DNA of 64,000 nucleotides from Periconia sp. R9002 (GCA_023627715.1 JAMAHW010000016.1:558001-622000), one strand, 5' to 3'. Shown: positions 32,614-45,500, counted from the first letter of the stretch. Notes: generated from the letters alone by a model not told the origin. Numbers and translations: made by a program.

Positions 32614-35365
32614 ATGGATCGCGATTTCCACCATCCCTTCGAGCCCTACGACATCCAGAAGCAGTTTATGGAAGCCGTCTACCACTGTCTTGAAAATGGC
32701 CAAGTCGGAATTTTCGAGTCTCCTACAGGAACCGGCAAATCCTTGAGTCTGATATGCGGAGCACTCACATGGTTGCGTGATCACAAAAAACAAAAGTTCG
32801 AATCAGGCTATCCGGATACTCAGCCTCCAAGCAGCGATGAGCCTGCGTGGATGTTAGATCATGCCCGCAAGAAAAAAAAGCAGGAGGCCCTCAACCGCAG
32901 ACAGGAGCTTGAAGGTCGCATAGCGAGGGCTAAAGCACAAGAAAAACAAGTCAAGGAATCTTTCGAAGGCGGTGGGCCGCGTGTGAAACGGCAGAAGTTG
33001 GTTGGAACCTCCGCTGCTGGGAATGATGACGTACCGGTTGACGAAACACATTTTGCTCTGGACGATTATGACAGTGACGGTGATCTGCCGGACCAGAAAA
33101 GACCAATGTTTGATGATTCGGGCCTGTCTGTTGACACCCAGCGGCTGATGCAGGAACTCGGCATGTCGTTGAAACGCGACGAAGATTCTGAGGACGACAG
33201 GCCCCACGAGATTGCCGTCTTCTTCTGTTCGAGAACACATTCACAGCTGACCCAATTCTCAAACGAGCTACGGCGTGTGAAAATGCCCCCAGCCATTACG
33301 ACTACACTTCAAGGAGAAGGCTGTGAGTCGGATCCGCTAATTGAAGACATCAAACACCTCACACTGGGTTCGAGAAAAAATCTATGCATCAATCCTGCTG
33401 TGCGCCGTCTCGGAAATGCTACAGCGATCAATGAAAGATGTCTTGAGCTACAGCAGCCGGGCACGTCGTCAAGTTGCAAATGCCCGTTCATACCCAAAAA
33501 TGGTAATCAAGCTCTAGTCAACGACTTCCGCGATTATACGCTGGCAAAAATCAGAGACATAGAAGACCTTGGTATGCTAGGAAAAAAGCTTGGTATCTGC
33601 CCTTACTATGCCTCTCGTTCAACGATCAAAGACTGCGAGGTATGAATAGCGATCCCCCACCCAGCTCAAAATCTGACTTGACAGGTTATCACCTTGCCAT
33701 ATCCTCTACTATTGCAAAAGGCTGCACGCGAGGCACTGGACCTATCTCTCAAAGACCACATTGTAATTATCGATGAAGCGCACAACCTTATGGATGCTAT
33801 AGTGGGGATCCATTCCTTGTCTGTAACACTGACCCAAGTGCAAGAAGCTCGAATGCAGCTCACGGTATACTTGCAAAAATTCCGCAATAGATTGAAAGGG
33901 AAAAACCGTGTTTATGTCGCACAAACCATACGCGTTATGGATTCAATCATCGCATATCTTCAGACCAAAGAAGCACAAACGCATGTTACTGATGGTGTGG
34001 TCGAACTGGGCGAGCTCATGTCCGGCAAAGGAGTCGATCTGATCAACATTTATAAACTGAACACTTATCTACAGGAGAGTAAGCTGGCTCGCAAGGTTGA
34101 TGGGTATACGTTATATTCTGAGCAACTAAAATCTGCCAACGAAGGGCAGAGCTCCTCTTCTGTCCAAAAGCAGAATAGAAAGCAGACAGTGCCTGTTTTA
34201 ACCCATGTACAATCGTTCTTATTGTCTCTCATGAACCCGTCAGACGAGGGCCGCTTCTTCTATTCGAGGGAAGAGTCAACCAGCATTACACTGAAATATC
34301 TACTCTTAGATCCAACGTACCACTTCAAAGACATTGTTGAAGATGCCCGGGCCGTTGTCCTAGCTGGTGGTACAATGTCTCCGGTGCGCCCTGAACCATG
34401 CACTCTACTTCTCCACTGCTTACACGTTACAGATGAGTGATTATGAGAGACATTTATTGTCTTACCTAGATGCTTCCAGGATAAAAAAATTATCCTGCGG
34501 TCATGTTGTGCCGCCGTCGAATCTCCTGGCCGTCCCTGTCGTTCAGACGCACGGAGGAGCTGAGTTCAACTTCACATTTGAAAAACGTAACTCGGATCAC
34601 ATGGTACGATACCCATTTTGTTGACTTACTCCATACTGACGTATGCCACAGATGATAAACCTTAGCCATACCCTTCTCGATGTCATACAGCACATCCCTG
34701 ATGGTGTGGTTGTGTTCTTCCCCAGCTACACCTATCTGGACACATGCATAGCCGCTTGGAAAAGGCTCCATCTATCTTCCGAAAAGGATTCCTGCTGGGA
34801 AGCGATGCAACGCATCAAACCAATCTTCTTCGAACAGCGCAACCAATCCGTCGAAGCCTTGGAAAGTGACTCATCAAGGAAAGAGACGGCTGTAGATTCA
34901 GTATTGAGTGCTTACAGCAATGCTGTGACCTCAGGCAATGGTCGTGGGGCACTGTTATTTGCTGTAATTGGTGGTACACTTTCCGAAGGCATTAACTTCA
35001 GCGACTCTCTCGGCCGAGGTGTCGTTGTGGTGGGCCTGCCATTCCCCAACCCTCATTCTGCAGAGTGGAAGGCAAAAGCGCAATATATCTCGTCAAAGGC
35101 AGCCAATGTGGGGCAGGACGGGAAAGCAGCAGCACGCGACTTTTATGAAAACGCATGCATGCGTGCAGTCAATCAATGTGTGGGACGTGCGATTCGACAT
35201 CGAGCAGATTACGCTGCAATTCTCATGTTGGATTCACGCTACGGTGGGGAACGCATTCAGGCTAAGCTCCCTGGATGGATCCGGGGCAGCCTGACCAATG
35301 GCAGCAAAGCAGCGGAGCTCAAGAAGCTTTTGGACGATTTTTTCAAAGCAAAATGCACCTGTTAG
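32614..35365 (+). CDS. CHL1: DNA helicase Chl1 (DDX11/FANCJ-like, Rad3 family)
   Basis: Iron-sulfur 5'-3' DNA helicase for sister-chromatid cohesion. Four exons: 32614-33639, 33685-34383, 34433-34603 and 34652-35365; 869 residues (yeast Chl1 861). Start MDRDFHHPFEPYDIQKQFM with the Q-like motif; Walker A is SPTGTGKSLSL. FFCSRTHSQLTQF is motif Ia. The Fe-S cysteine region contains NLCINPAVRRL, RCLELQ, CKCPF and GICPYYASR. Walker B is IIDEAHNLMDA (DEAH), formed just after intron 1. Motif III is LAGGTMSP. C-terminal motifs are TLSEGINFSD and QCVGRAIRHRADYA. A lysine-rich insert (RKKKKQEALNRRQ) follows motif I, as in other Chl1 proteins. The start used is the ATG directly before the family motif; the frame is open further upstream. 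Confidence 0.95.
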
Positions 35366-36200
35366 GCAATGTGCCTTAGTAGGTATATCTATTATGTATA
35401 CCTGGATTCACCTTCTATCACATCTGGCTGTAACATGCGTGGTCGTGGGCCTGCTGCTTGAACCTCAAAAGAGCAATCTCGTGCATTCGGCAACGCATTT
35501 TTCTGATCTAGTGTCCCTATAAGAGCTCGTCTGTATGAGTGTGGCAACTTTTCGTTGTTTCCGATTCATGGAGATTGGGCTCGTCCTGCTGTGACACCCC
35601 CACCTGCTGCATCCCTGTATCACACTCCAATCCCTGAATATGCAACTCATACATCTTCGTGACTGCTAGATATGCGATCGATGATGGCCTGCAAGGTTCT
35701 GTCATTCATTCAACGAGGAAGGTGTTGGGTCGGCTTTGCAGGTTGGGCCTGGCAGCAGGTTCTACTTTACGTCGTCGGACTAATTACTGAAAAGATTGAT
35801 ATTGATAGGCGCGCTATCGATATGACCTGTCTGTCACTTACTAGTCATGGGCCGTACGTACTTGTAGCTAGAGACAAAGTAGTTCAACTCCTGACTTCCT
35901 TGAAGCAGAGCACAGCAACAGCTGCTCTACAAATATTATCTATCCGCAACCTCTTGTCAGCCACAGCGTGGATCGTATCGACGTTAAGTGTCGGGAAATT
36001 TAGCAGAGACGATCTTATTACAGGGGAACAAAGCCATTGCCGCAGCCGCTCATAGATCAAGCTCTTAATTCGTATCGACCACCGAAAATCTGGTTTCCGC
36101 GATCTAATTTTCCACCGCTGGATTGAGAGGTCGAGCAGACACGGAAACCCCTCGCACACATCGCGTTGCATTCAATAAATCCTTGCGGCAACCCATCCCA
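35366..36200. other. Intergenic region
   Basis: 3' flank of CHL1, then the upstream region of a small membrane protein. Open frames on both strands overlap each other in different frames; none shows family features. Confidence 0.45.
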
Positions 36201-36572
36201 ATGTCATCTTCACTCGGAACCAGTGGTCTCGACAGCAAGACAAAAATCGGAATCATCGCCAGTGTCGCTGTGGTCGTCGTGTTATTGGTTATGGGTTGCA
36301 CAATCGGGGTGCTGGATTGTAGGAAAGGTTTTCTACGGCACAAACAGCGAACACTCCAAAACCGCGACTCCGAGTCGGCGATGCTGGAATCACAAATGCG
36401 AAGGGGTTCGATGGGAGCACAGAATCAGTCGCAGCGACGGAGGTTGGATCATGGTTTGTGGGATTACTTGAAAAATCCACAAGTTAACGATGGTGGAGCT
36501 GAATCGAACGACGCACGTCAAAGCGTCCATGTGGAATGTATAGAGGGAATACAGCAACAAAAGAATACTTAA
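36201..36572 (+). CDS. Small single-pass membrane protein, hypothetical
   Basis: 123 residues from ATG 36201 (MSSSLGTSGLDSKTK). One clear transmembrane helix at about residues 17-38 (IGIIASVAVVVVLLVMGCTIGV), preceded by a short Ser/Gly N-terminus and followed by a Cys and a basic stretch (DCRKGFLRHKQR). That charge pattern puts the N-terminus outside and the tail in the cytosol. The tail is polar (Gln, Ser, Arg) with no motif. The frame is open further upstream, with an ATG at 36123, but the short form has the normal membrane topology. Resembles small fungal TM proteins in layout only; no function can be named. Confidence 0.5.
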   Translation: MSSSLGTSGLDSKTKIGIIASVAVVVVLLVMGCTIGVLDCRKGFLRHKQRTLQNRDSESAMLESQMRRGSMGAQNQSQRRRLDHGLWDYLKNPQVNDGGAESNDARQSVHVECIEGIQQQKNT

Positions 36573-37337
36573 AATCTAGAGTATGTGACAAAGTTATTGC
36601 CGGCGGGAAGTGTCTGAAATACAGAACTGATGTGTGGCTGATGTGGGATTCGCAAGCTGTGGCCTTACAAAAACAAATACGATGGTGATGTACTCAATGG
36701 CAAGTTCATGTTAGTGCGATGAACTCGTGCGGAGGATGGTTAATTATGTAGAGAGTCATTATTTCTTCTTTGGTTGCGTTAATCACGGCAAGGTTGTCCT
36801 GTTTTCTAGGAGTCTGGTGCTCGTATTGAGTGCTCAAGCAACATAGGACAATTTGGTGTTAGGTATCCTTAAGACCCATTTTCTTGACAATCTATACTAT
36901 CAGCATACGCGAACATTTTTTTCAATGAGGTTTTACAAATCCAGTCATTTGTTGATGTACTACTCAACATGGATCAAAAGTACACTAATCTCGCCGTGCC
37001 ACGTTGTGGCGGGAGTGTGGCGTATTCAATTCCGAATGCGGCATAGAAGGAACGGGGTTCCGTCTCATCCTTAGCTTCAAACCTTCGAATATCGTGGCTT
37101 CAGCTGACGACTTCAACGACTCTTACGCAATATTTCATACTACCGGTACCTGAAGTGAAAATACATAATTGCTTATTGCTATTCAGTCCTTAGCATATCC
37201 ATCCGATCCACCGCGTTCGCGCTTAGGAGTACTGAATCACCACCAACACATGTCTAGCCGATGATGATAGGGGTGTCGAGCTTTGCACAGTTTTTATCTA
37301 GACCAGGGTTTGCAAGACATTCGACAATAAGTCCATC
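36573..37337. other. Intergenic region upstream of PTR2
   Basis: 765 bases. A/T-rich with no gene features; the peptide transporter promoter should be in the right half. No TATA box stood out. Confidence 0.45.
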
Positions 37338-39369
37338 ATGTCGGTAGGATGGAATGCTTCGTCAAGGGAAGACAGAGGTGCGTACATGAGTGTAGCGCAA
37401 GTTGAGGATGGAGATGCGGGATACGATGTCGAGGATGACGATTTGCAGTAAGCTTCCAGAACCTTTTTTTCCACCCCTTAGCAAGAGGCTCTTTACAATC
37501 ATCTTTTCTTTAATTGAAAACGCGATAAAAACATGTCAAATGGTGTCACAGTCCGTTTCGAATGTACACATACACCAAGTATGGATACAAATAGTACCGC
37601 CGCTGACAATATAACAGGAAGGGTGCAGAGGACGGATTCAGCACTGAGACTACAGCTCCTGACGGCGAGAATCCAACGCCGAATGAGCTCATGACTCTTC
37701 CCAAAGTCTCAGATGAGCTCCCTTGGGGAGCTTTCCTTGTAGCAATTGTCGAGCTGTGTGAACGTTTCGCATACTACGGCTTATCCGGGCCTTTCCAAAA
37801 TTACATGGCCAACAAATACCATGACTCCAACGGCTTGCCTGGAGCACTTGGTTTGGCTCAATCCGGGGCAACCGCCTTTGGCAATGCTTTCCAACTATGG
37901 TGCTACGTCACGCCAATCTTTGGCGCTGTAGTTGCTGATCAATTTCTGGGAAAGTATCAGACTATTAAGTATTTTTCCATTATTTACATGGTAGGAATAC
38001 TCATTCTTTTCGCTACTTCGCTGCCTGTGTCTATTGAAAAAGGCGGAGCGCTTCCAGGACTCATTGCAGCTATGGTCATCATTGGCATCGGCACCGGCGG
38101 AATCAAAGCCAATGTTTCACCTTTGATTGCTGAACAAGTGCGATCGACAAAGCCCTTTATTAAAAATTTACCAAATGGCCGAAGAGTTGTTGTTGACCCG
38201 GAGGCTACAGTGCAGCGCATTTACATGATGTTTTATATGTGTATAAATATTGGATCAATCTCGGCCATCGCTACGACAATGCTCGAGCTCCACGTCGGAT
38301 TTTGGAGTGCCTATTTCTTAACTTTCCTCATGTTTTGCGTTGGATTTTTTGTGTTGGTAAACGGCAAAAGCAAATACGTTATCAAACCTCCCCAAGGAGG
38401 TGTGATTAATAACTGTTTCAGAGCCCTCTGGATCGCCAGCAAGAACCGTTTTGATCTTGATCAGGCGAAACCTTCAATTCAAGCTCGAACTAAAGGGGTC
38501 AGTGTGCTTCCGTGGGACGATAAATTTATCGACGAGTTGAAGACTTCGCTTCTAGCGTGCAAAATCTGTCTCTTTTTCCCCATGTATTGGGTCACTTACA
38601 GTCAGATGATGAACAACTTTGTTTCTCAAGGTAAGAAGTGCCACCTATCCAGAATTGGATGCGGAGCGACTAACTTTGCATAGCGGGGACAATGCAACTT
38701 CACGGCCTTCCCAATGACATTCTGCCAAACATTGATCCAGTTACAATCATTATCATGATCCCACTCCTAGACAGATTAGTCTATCCTTTCATACGCACGC
38801 GTCTAAAAATTCCATTCAGGCCGATTGCTCGGATGACTTGCGGATTTCTTGTCGCCGCCTCGGGCATGGCGTACGCAGCTGTACTCCAATCCCGCATTTA
38901 CGCCTCCGGCCCCTGTTATCGGCGCCCATCTCATTGCGAAGCAGGCAAGATTGGGGAAAACAAATATGCACCAAATGAAATCCATGTGGCGTGGCAGGCA
39001 CCCGCATACATTTTGATCGCCATCAGTGAGATTCTAGCGAGTGTCACGGGTCTAGAGTTGGCCTATTCCAAAGCACCTCAAGGCATGAAGAGCTTTATCA
39101 TGTCCTTGTACCTCTTGACTTCGGCCGTAGGTAGCGCTCTTGGTATCCTCATCGCACCTTTTGCAAAAGACCCTTACTTGGTGTGGATGTATGCCGGATT
39201 GGCCTGCGCTGCTGGCTTCACTGGTTTCTTCTTTTATTGGACATTCAAAGGTACAGACGATGAACAAGCTCGACCCATAGCCGTGACGGATGATATTGAA
39301 TTATCTAGAAGGAGGAGCGAAGGGGATGGAGATGGTACACGCTGGCGTGGAGCCGAGTCGCCGCGGTAG
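37338..39369 (+). CDS. PTR2: Peptide transporter PTR2 (POT/NPF family)
   Basis: Proton-coupled importer of di- and tripeptides at the plasma membrane. Three exons: 37338-37447, 37618-38630 and 38684-39369; 602 residues, like yeast Ptr2 (601). The N-terminal cytosolic part is acidic (VEDGDAGYDVEDDDLQ). The family signatures are present: VELCERFAYYGLSGPFQNYM (the ExxERFxYYG motif) and GIGTGGIKANVSPLIAEQ. About 12 hydrophobic segments can be followed, including FFPMYWVTYSQMMNN with the conserved YWxxYxQ pattern and the last LACAAGFTGFFFYW. The C-terminus is Arg/Asp-rich. Regulation by peptides or nitrogen is known for the family; no specific site seen here. A minisatellite begins about 90 bases after the stop. 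Confidence 0.95.
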
Positions 39370-39460
39370 TAAAGGATCATTAAAAACATCATCCTGCTTC
39401 AAAGAGATTGAAAACGACAAAAAAAGAAGTTGCTACAGAGGACATCTGTTTATAGGCAAT

Positions 39461-39662
39461 TCATGAAGCACTTAGTTCGTGAAGCAGGCAAGTCATGAAG
39501 CAGGCAAGTCATGAAGCAGGCAAGTCATGAAGCAGGCAAGTCATGAAGCAGGCAAGTCATGAAGCAGGCAAGTCATGAAGCAGGCAAGCCATGAAGCAGG
39601 CAAGCCATGAAGCAGGCAAGCCATGAAGCAGGCAGATCGTGAAGCAGGCAAGTCATGAAGTG
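39461..39662. repeat. 16-base minisatellite
   Basis: About 12 tandem copies of GTCATGAAGCAGGCAA and single-base variants (AGCC for AGTC; GATCGTG in one unit). Starts after a degenerate unit with TCATGAAGCACTTAG. No coding frame runs through it in a convincing way. Confidence 0.9.
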
Positions 39663-39761
39663 GGGAATTGATGAAACAGAGAAATTCGTGTACCCACTTA
39701 GAATATACTATGTGAATAGGCTACATATGTGCATATACCGGTATGCATGCTTTGCAACCTC

Positions 39762-40176
39762 TTACTCTGCCTCCTCGTATTCACTAGTATCTTCGTCTGA
39801 CCCTGAAGTGATACTCACAATCGACCTAGTCTCTATATCATCGTCATCGATATCTTCACTACCGTAGCCAACATAATTACTAGCATCGTAGTAATTCGCA
39901 ATAGTCTTTTTCCTCCCCCCCCCTTGTCAGACGCTGTCCCTCATCTCCATCTTCGTCCTCGCCATCAATAACAGACTCCTCGTCAGCGTTGTCGCCGGCC
40001 TCGTCGCCAACACGTGAGTGGTCGTCGTCATCGTCTGCGCTATCACCGATGGCCCAATCATCGTTGTTGTTGCCGGCCTCATCACCAATGACTGATATCT
40101 CCTCGTCGTTGTTGCCGGCCTCGTCACTAACAACGAAATTGTTGGTGTCGTTGCGAAGGTAACTGGAGATGCCTTA
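39762..40176 (-). pseudogene. Acidic repeat-containing frame broken at a C run
   Basis: On the minus strand one frame from about 40176 reads YLRNDTNNFVVSDEAGNN and repeats a GDEAG(N/D)N(D/N)D unit three times, then GEDEDGDEGQRLTR. At the homopolymer of nine C (39915-39923) the frame stops soon after. If the run had one base less, the frame would continue through GYGSEDIDDDDIETRS to a stop at 39762 (EYEEAE), a typical acidic tail. There is no ATG in this frame; the upstream side is a stop. So this is either a last exon with a sequencing slip at the homopolymer, or a decayed gene. Function unknown. Confidence 0.4.
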
Positions 40177-40261
40177 CCCCAAAAAGAAGTAAGATGGCAA
40201 AAAAAAGCAAAAAAAAAAGTGTAGCCGTTAACTGAAGCCATCGAATCGGCAGTTTAAAAAC

Positions 40262-40332
40262 TGCCCAGGCTGAGAATCGAACTCAGAATAACACGGCCAC
40301 AACGTGTCGTGATACCATTTCACCACCTGAGC
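40262..40332 (-). tRNA. tRNA-His (GTG)
   Basis: A complete cloverleaf on the minus strand, 71 bases. The acceptor stem pairs GCTCAGG with CCTGGGC (one G-T pair). The D arm is GTGA/TCAC, the anticodon stem ACACG/CGTGT with loop TTGTGGC and anticodon GTG, and the T arm CTGAG/CTCAG with loop TTCGATT. The discriminator base is A; CCA is not encoded. No intron. The extra G-1 of eukaryotic tRNA-His is added later by Thg1. Confidence 0.93.
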
Positions 40333-40499
40333 GATGAAGTACCTCTGTGTGTAATTATTTTATATAGCTCATGAAAGCTGGCAGCTCTATACAAAATAAT
40401 CTTGTCGGGGTTCCTCGTTAGCTACACGCGTCGCAAGAATTTTAGAGCCCCACAAAAAAAATACTGAAGTACGATGTCACCCAGTTGTAGAAATAGCCC

Positions 40500-40700
40500 G
40501 CAGTCACAGCACTTACCACTCCACATATAAAGCTTTAAAGGTCTCTTCCCCCTAGAATTATAGTCCTCTTAATAGTAAGTAGAATACTAGGGTAGTGTTT
40601 CTATAGTTTTATTTTACCATCTTTTATAATTCTACTATCTAAGAATCTAGACTTTTACTCTATAAAAATCCTATATAGAGTATTATCTTAGCTGAAACGT
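40500..40700. other. A/T-rich, TA-rich block
   Basis: Very rich in TA dinucleotides (CTATAGTTTTATTTTACC, TATATAGAGTATTATC). Such bias is what repeat-induced point mutation leaves in fungal repeats. No frame or repeat family recognisable. Confidence 0.35.
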
Positions 40701-40839
40701 TTGTGAGTGCCGGATATATTGACATCCGCGTGGATGTCTACTGCCTATCCACCGACATTTTTATCCAGCAAAAGCACGTATGTGCCACATTGCCGATAAT
40801 CCCCGTACATGTCTTGTACGACATTGCAACTCACGAATA

Positions 40840-42588
40840 TTAAGCTCCCAAGTAGAATTTTTCATTCATTCTACGCATCAATTCATCAAACCACACAGTC
40901 GTCACCAATGATGCATTCATCATCTCGAGAATCCATTCTTGCGCAGTTGGCGTGCAGTATTCGTACGCCATTATCAAACCAAAGGACATACTGAAAGACT
41001 CTAGCGTCTTGTTGCTGTGCGCCGCTCGGAGCGTGTTGCATATTTCATATGCTTTTATTCGCGACTCAGCTTCTAAAGCATAGTACGAAGGCTCGCTGGG
41101 CGGAAGTAACTCCATCTACATAACCATGTGAGGTTGATCAGTTATGGCTTTAGATCGATATATATATCGAAATTATGAACAGTGACGTACCATCATTTTA
41201 TTACTCGCAAGCAGAAGCGCACCGGCAAGACTAAACGTCGCAAGAGCATGGTTATCAGACATGTCCAAAATGTCTGATGCTCCATTGAAGTCTGTGAATG
41301 CAGACGTTCTGAAATTATACGAGCTGTCAGACCTTCTTGAGTCGGTTGATGAGCTTATATCTTCCAAGGCCTTTTTAAAATGGTAGATTTTATCGAGAAG
41401 AGCCTTGCGCAATTTCCTCGTGCGACGAGCGCCATTTACCACATCGGTGTTTTCCACCCGGGAGATGAACACGGGGTTAATGGGATACGGCGCATATCCT
41501 GCACATCCATCTCGGAGGGTTGTTTCTGAGACAGATTCGATGTCAGTAACGAAAAACTCTACAAATTGATCTATCCAGAGAAATCATACTTTGGCCAATT
41601 TCATGTCCACTTAGTTCCTGCATGTCACATAGAAATGCAGGGAGGATGGCAGAAAGTCGCATGAGCTCTTGTTGAGCACCTTCGCCCGGGAAACTTTCTG
41701 CTCTACCAAAGGCAACTTCATGCCATTCTGGTGCCGCCAAAAAGCACCGTTTTGTGTCATAGATGCAACTCATTATCTACAGTAGCATTAATATGTATTT
41801 TTTGTTACAATTCGCAAGTTCATCAAACATCGCGAAAGAGGTGCAGCTGATCAAAGGACGGGGCGACATACAATACCTCCTTTGCTAAATTGCAGAATTT
41901 CTATCAAGAATTCATCCTTCGAGTACTTAACCGGGCCTTGCAGCTCCACTACACGATAAAGAGGTACAAGGTCAGTAAAAAAATTCAATAGATTGTGCAC
42001 ACCCCTTGGATTCACATGCAGCGATTCAAATCGCTCTGTAATTCTATACATACCTAGTCGACCTACTCCTCGTATATGAGACAAATATCGTGTGCCTGCT
42101 CTTGGGCCTGCCATAGCCTGTATCCGTCATATTGATATCCCTTCGATAGTTGCTGTTAACTAGACACTCACCTCAATAACTCCTAAGAGTACAGCTGCGC
42201 AAAGCGTGTTGGGTGAAAATACTTCCTGAGGGTCTTCCAGGCTGACTTGAAGCATTTGAACAGCACGTAGATAGGATCTCGGGTCAATGATGTCCCTAGA
42301 ATTGTTTTGCTGGGCAGATGAGAGTTGTGCATGAACTAAACAGTTCACAGCAGCGTCAAGCGCAGCACTATGACCGATTCTGGGAGGGATCCCATTATGT
42401 ATAAGGTTGGAGAGTTGGAGTCCGAAACTCTTACTGCGCAATGTTTCGACTAGTGTCTGCGCAAGGCGATGTTGTGGTGACGGAAAGGCAGCCGCAAATG
42501 ACAAAGAGAGAAGAGACAGCCCCGGGGGATTTGAATCGTTTAGAGGTTGTGCTTTTCGATTTGCTGGTGATGGTTTGTGTTGACCCAT
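40840..42588 (-). CDS. Fungal transcription-factor-like protein without a zinc cluster
   Basis: 486 residues in five exons: 42588-42172, 42117-41872, 41776-41590, 41525-41191 and 41115-40840, each with GT/AG ends and consistent phase. The sequence follows the pattern of the fungal-specific (Zn2Cys6-associated) middle/C-terminal domain: PQHRLAQTLVETLRSKSFG near the start, then KGGIIMSCIYDTKRCFLA and YAPYPINPVFISRVEN, ending in EWILEMM. No Zn2Cys6 (Cys-x2-Cys-x6-Cys) is present in any exon, so direct DNA binding is not supported. It may act as a partner, be truncated at its 5' end, or serve another role. Family assignment is from the general pattern and is moderate. Confidence 0.6.
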
Positions 42589-45500
42589 TTTGTTTTTTCT
42601 CCCTGCTGCATTATCCCACGTTTTATATTAGTACGCTCCTCGACCAGAAATGCTCACGGTCGGTTACGCATACTAGAATTTGACTGCTTCTGGCTGAAAA
42701 TTGAAGTCGAGTCATCGGAAACCAATGTCGGTCCAAGATCTTTGAACATATGGCGTGAGGGAGGCCCGGGGCAATGCTTTCCATTTTTCTGACAATGAAT
42801 GCAGATGGGCCAGGTTTCATCGCACTTGGTTATGTCAGACTTGCTGATTATTTCTTCATAAACACTCCCTTGATTTAAAAATCAAAATTCACCTTTATTT
42901 TGCGTTTCCTGCAGATAGCACAGCCCGTTGATTTAGGAACACCAACCATGCTGTCATACCTGATAGGTGATGCTGTGTGGAGAAATCGAGTAATGGGGCA
43001 GTTGTGAGATACGAAATCCAAAAAGGTTGAAACAGCTTGACAGGGGAAACAGGTGCGATTGAGTATATATATTTGAATTAACAGAATCAGGGGGGGCGTC
43101 TTCGTCGAATTTCATGCTAGTGGAAACCATACAGCCGGCCAATGGCCTCACCTCCATGCGTGCGTACCTATGTTCACATAGAAAATAAATCGCGTAAATA
43201 TCACGTGTTCGCAGTATGTTGCTTGATTCGGCGTGTCTACACATGCAGGGTTGATACTATTGAAGCTAGTGCCGTTTACTATTGCGCCTGGCAATGATGT
43301 TTCCAATCCAGGAAACATAAGGAGACATCGATCTAGACATCCGAGGTACTGGCCAACACAGCTGAATGATTCAGCTTGGAGGGCTGCAGACTTCAGCCTC
43401 TGCGGGATTTGCCGATATTGATACTTGTTGGTTGTCAGCAAAACTCGAATACTAGAATCTGACCAACAGGAGGCGCAGTAATGGCATGATTAGCGATATG
43501 TAGATCTTACATCTGTTGATGACAGCGGCGTAGACTGCCCAAAGGCTTTAGGTTGATGTGCAGAGACATGGCTGTCTATCGTGGCGACTGGTAAGGGGTT
43601 GATCTGGTGTAAGAAGATATTACCAAACTTGCGATAAGTGCTGATTAGACTAGTCCAGTGTCTCGTCGCCTTTCCAGCAGGTCATTCAGTAGGCAGGGTA
43701 TTGGCCACCGCTCGAGATGCTCGACTAAGATTTAATATCGAAGAGTGACCCGAGACTGTGATTTTCTTTTCAACACCCTCCCAAAAGTCAGAGTATGCTC
43801 GCCGCGTGTGTGGGTGGGGCTTAGCGCTGACGATAAAATGCCACATGTACAATTGACCACCGACCCAGAACGGTGAATCCTTGGTTCCCTATTTTAGCTG
43901 CCGGAACGTCATCTCCGAACCGTTAGCATGGTTGGTTTCTTATACCTACATGGACCTTGTCTGTATCATGTATTAATTTTCGGGGGTGTACCGAAGTGTC
44001 GGTAAGCGTGTCCTGACAGCAATGACGATGGAGAGAGAGGAAAGATAAACACTGAAAGATTAGTATACGAACCTCGGTACATGGCCCGGCAGCCCGGAAA
44101 GCAAGAAGCATGGGAATGACAAAGAAATCATCGAGATCAATAGACTATTGATACGAGCCGCACACGAAAACTTTCAAACCAAAGCATCCAGGACGAGAAT
44201 ATCGATCAGTCTGTTTTTGGCCAAGGTCAGGGATTTGTACGGACATCGCTGTGCAGAGAACACGATTGGACGTACATACGCGACATTCAAGGATACTTAC
44301 GTGCGTCGAAGAGGTTGGTGGTGGTAGCACTGACTCCTACCTGCTAGTAAGTATGTAACTAGGTAGTAGGTGGTAACCATCACCCTGTCAGCCCGCAGGA
44401 GCCGAATACGCGAAACTTTATTCGCTAAGCCCTTTCGAAATTATCTACCGTACTATGCACTCTGACCTACACGTCCTGCAGTAAGTATGTCCCTAGATTT
44501 TATCTACCTACCGTTGTGATTCCCTACACCGTACTGCAAGCATCCGTCTTCCTTGTTCAACGCAGTTGACCTTCTGCATTACTGTAGACAAATGTCAGCG
44601 GTTTGATAAGCTGTAGCCTGGCTACCAATACTTTCGTACATAGCCGACCTCTATGTAAGGTATCCGCTTTTGCTGCCGTATCGAACGCCACAGGTGTGTC
44701 ATCACGAGAGAATACGAATCATTGGCCCGCGCTATGCAAGTACAACACGATCTTTCAGAAATGAACTGCCGGTTCCAATTCTGTCGGATCTCGTGGCATC
44801 CTCAGGGTACTTGCAGCATCCCGCAGGGTTCGACTACTGGGCTTAAGGTCCGGCCCGCGTAGCAAGGAGGCAGAGCGACATTTTCTTTCCCATTCTTAGC
44901 TATGAGTTACTTTTGCTAGTATAAACATCTAGACTAGATTGAAAATCACTGAAAGTCCAAGCTGGTACCATGCCAAGTTCATGCTGAATATTCACGTGCA
45001 TCAATCCTAATAACGCACTGAGACGTTGTGAAATCTCATACATGGTGGTAGCCTGCCTACGAAGGGTTTATGCTAGGGGGAAGGGGGGGGCCGACAGACT
45101 ACGGCAATTGGACCTGGATATCGGGCCAGAGTACATGCGCTCCAAAGACCCGGTACAGTAGTTAGGGGTGTGGCGGATACGAAGAGCATTGGGATCTTCT
45201 ATTCATGAAATGCCGATACACTTCATGCATCTTTCGGCTGTTCTAAACGAGGTCCCTCAGGGGACCGTTCGTGGTCAAGAGCGTAGCTGTGCCTGATAAT
45301 CACTTAGATCGCCCATCTTGGCGTCAGGTGAATCGTTACGCCTCAACGCTGTGAAGCTGAGGGAAGAGATGACTTAGCTTCTCAAGACATGTGGCACAGT
45401 TTCATTGTGCTGGACAATGTTTTACTCTTGTTGAAAAATCACATAAGCTTCCAGGCGTTGCCTTCGGACACTTTCAAGTCAGCCATAGACCCCACTAGTC

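Noticed and set aside
39461..39662. CRISPR-like array
   Set aside because: The 16-base units are contiguous with no spacers; it is a minisatellite in a eukaryotic genome.
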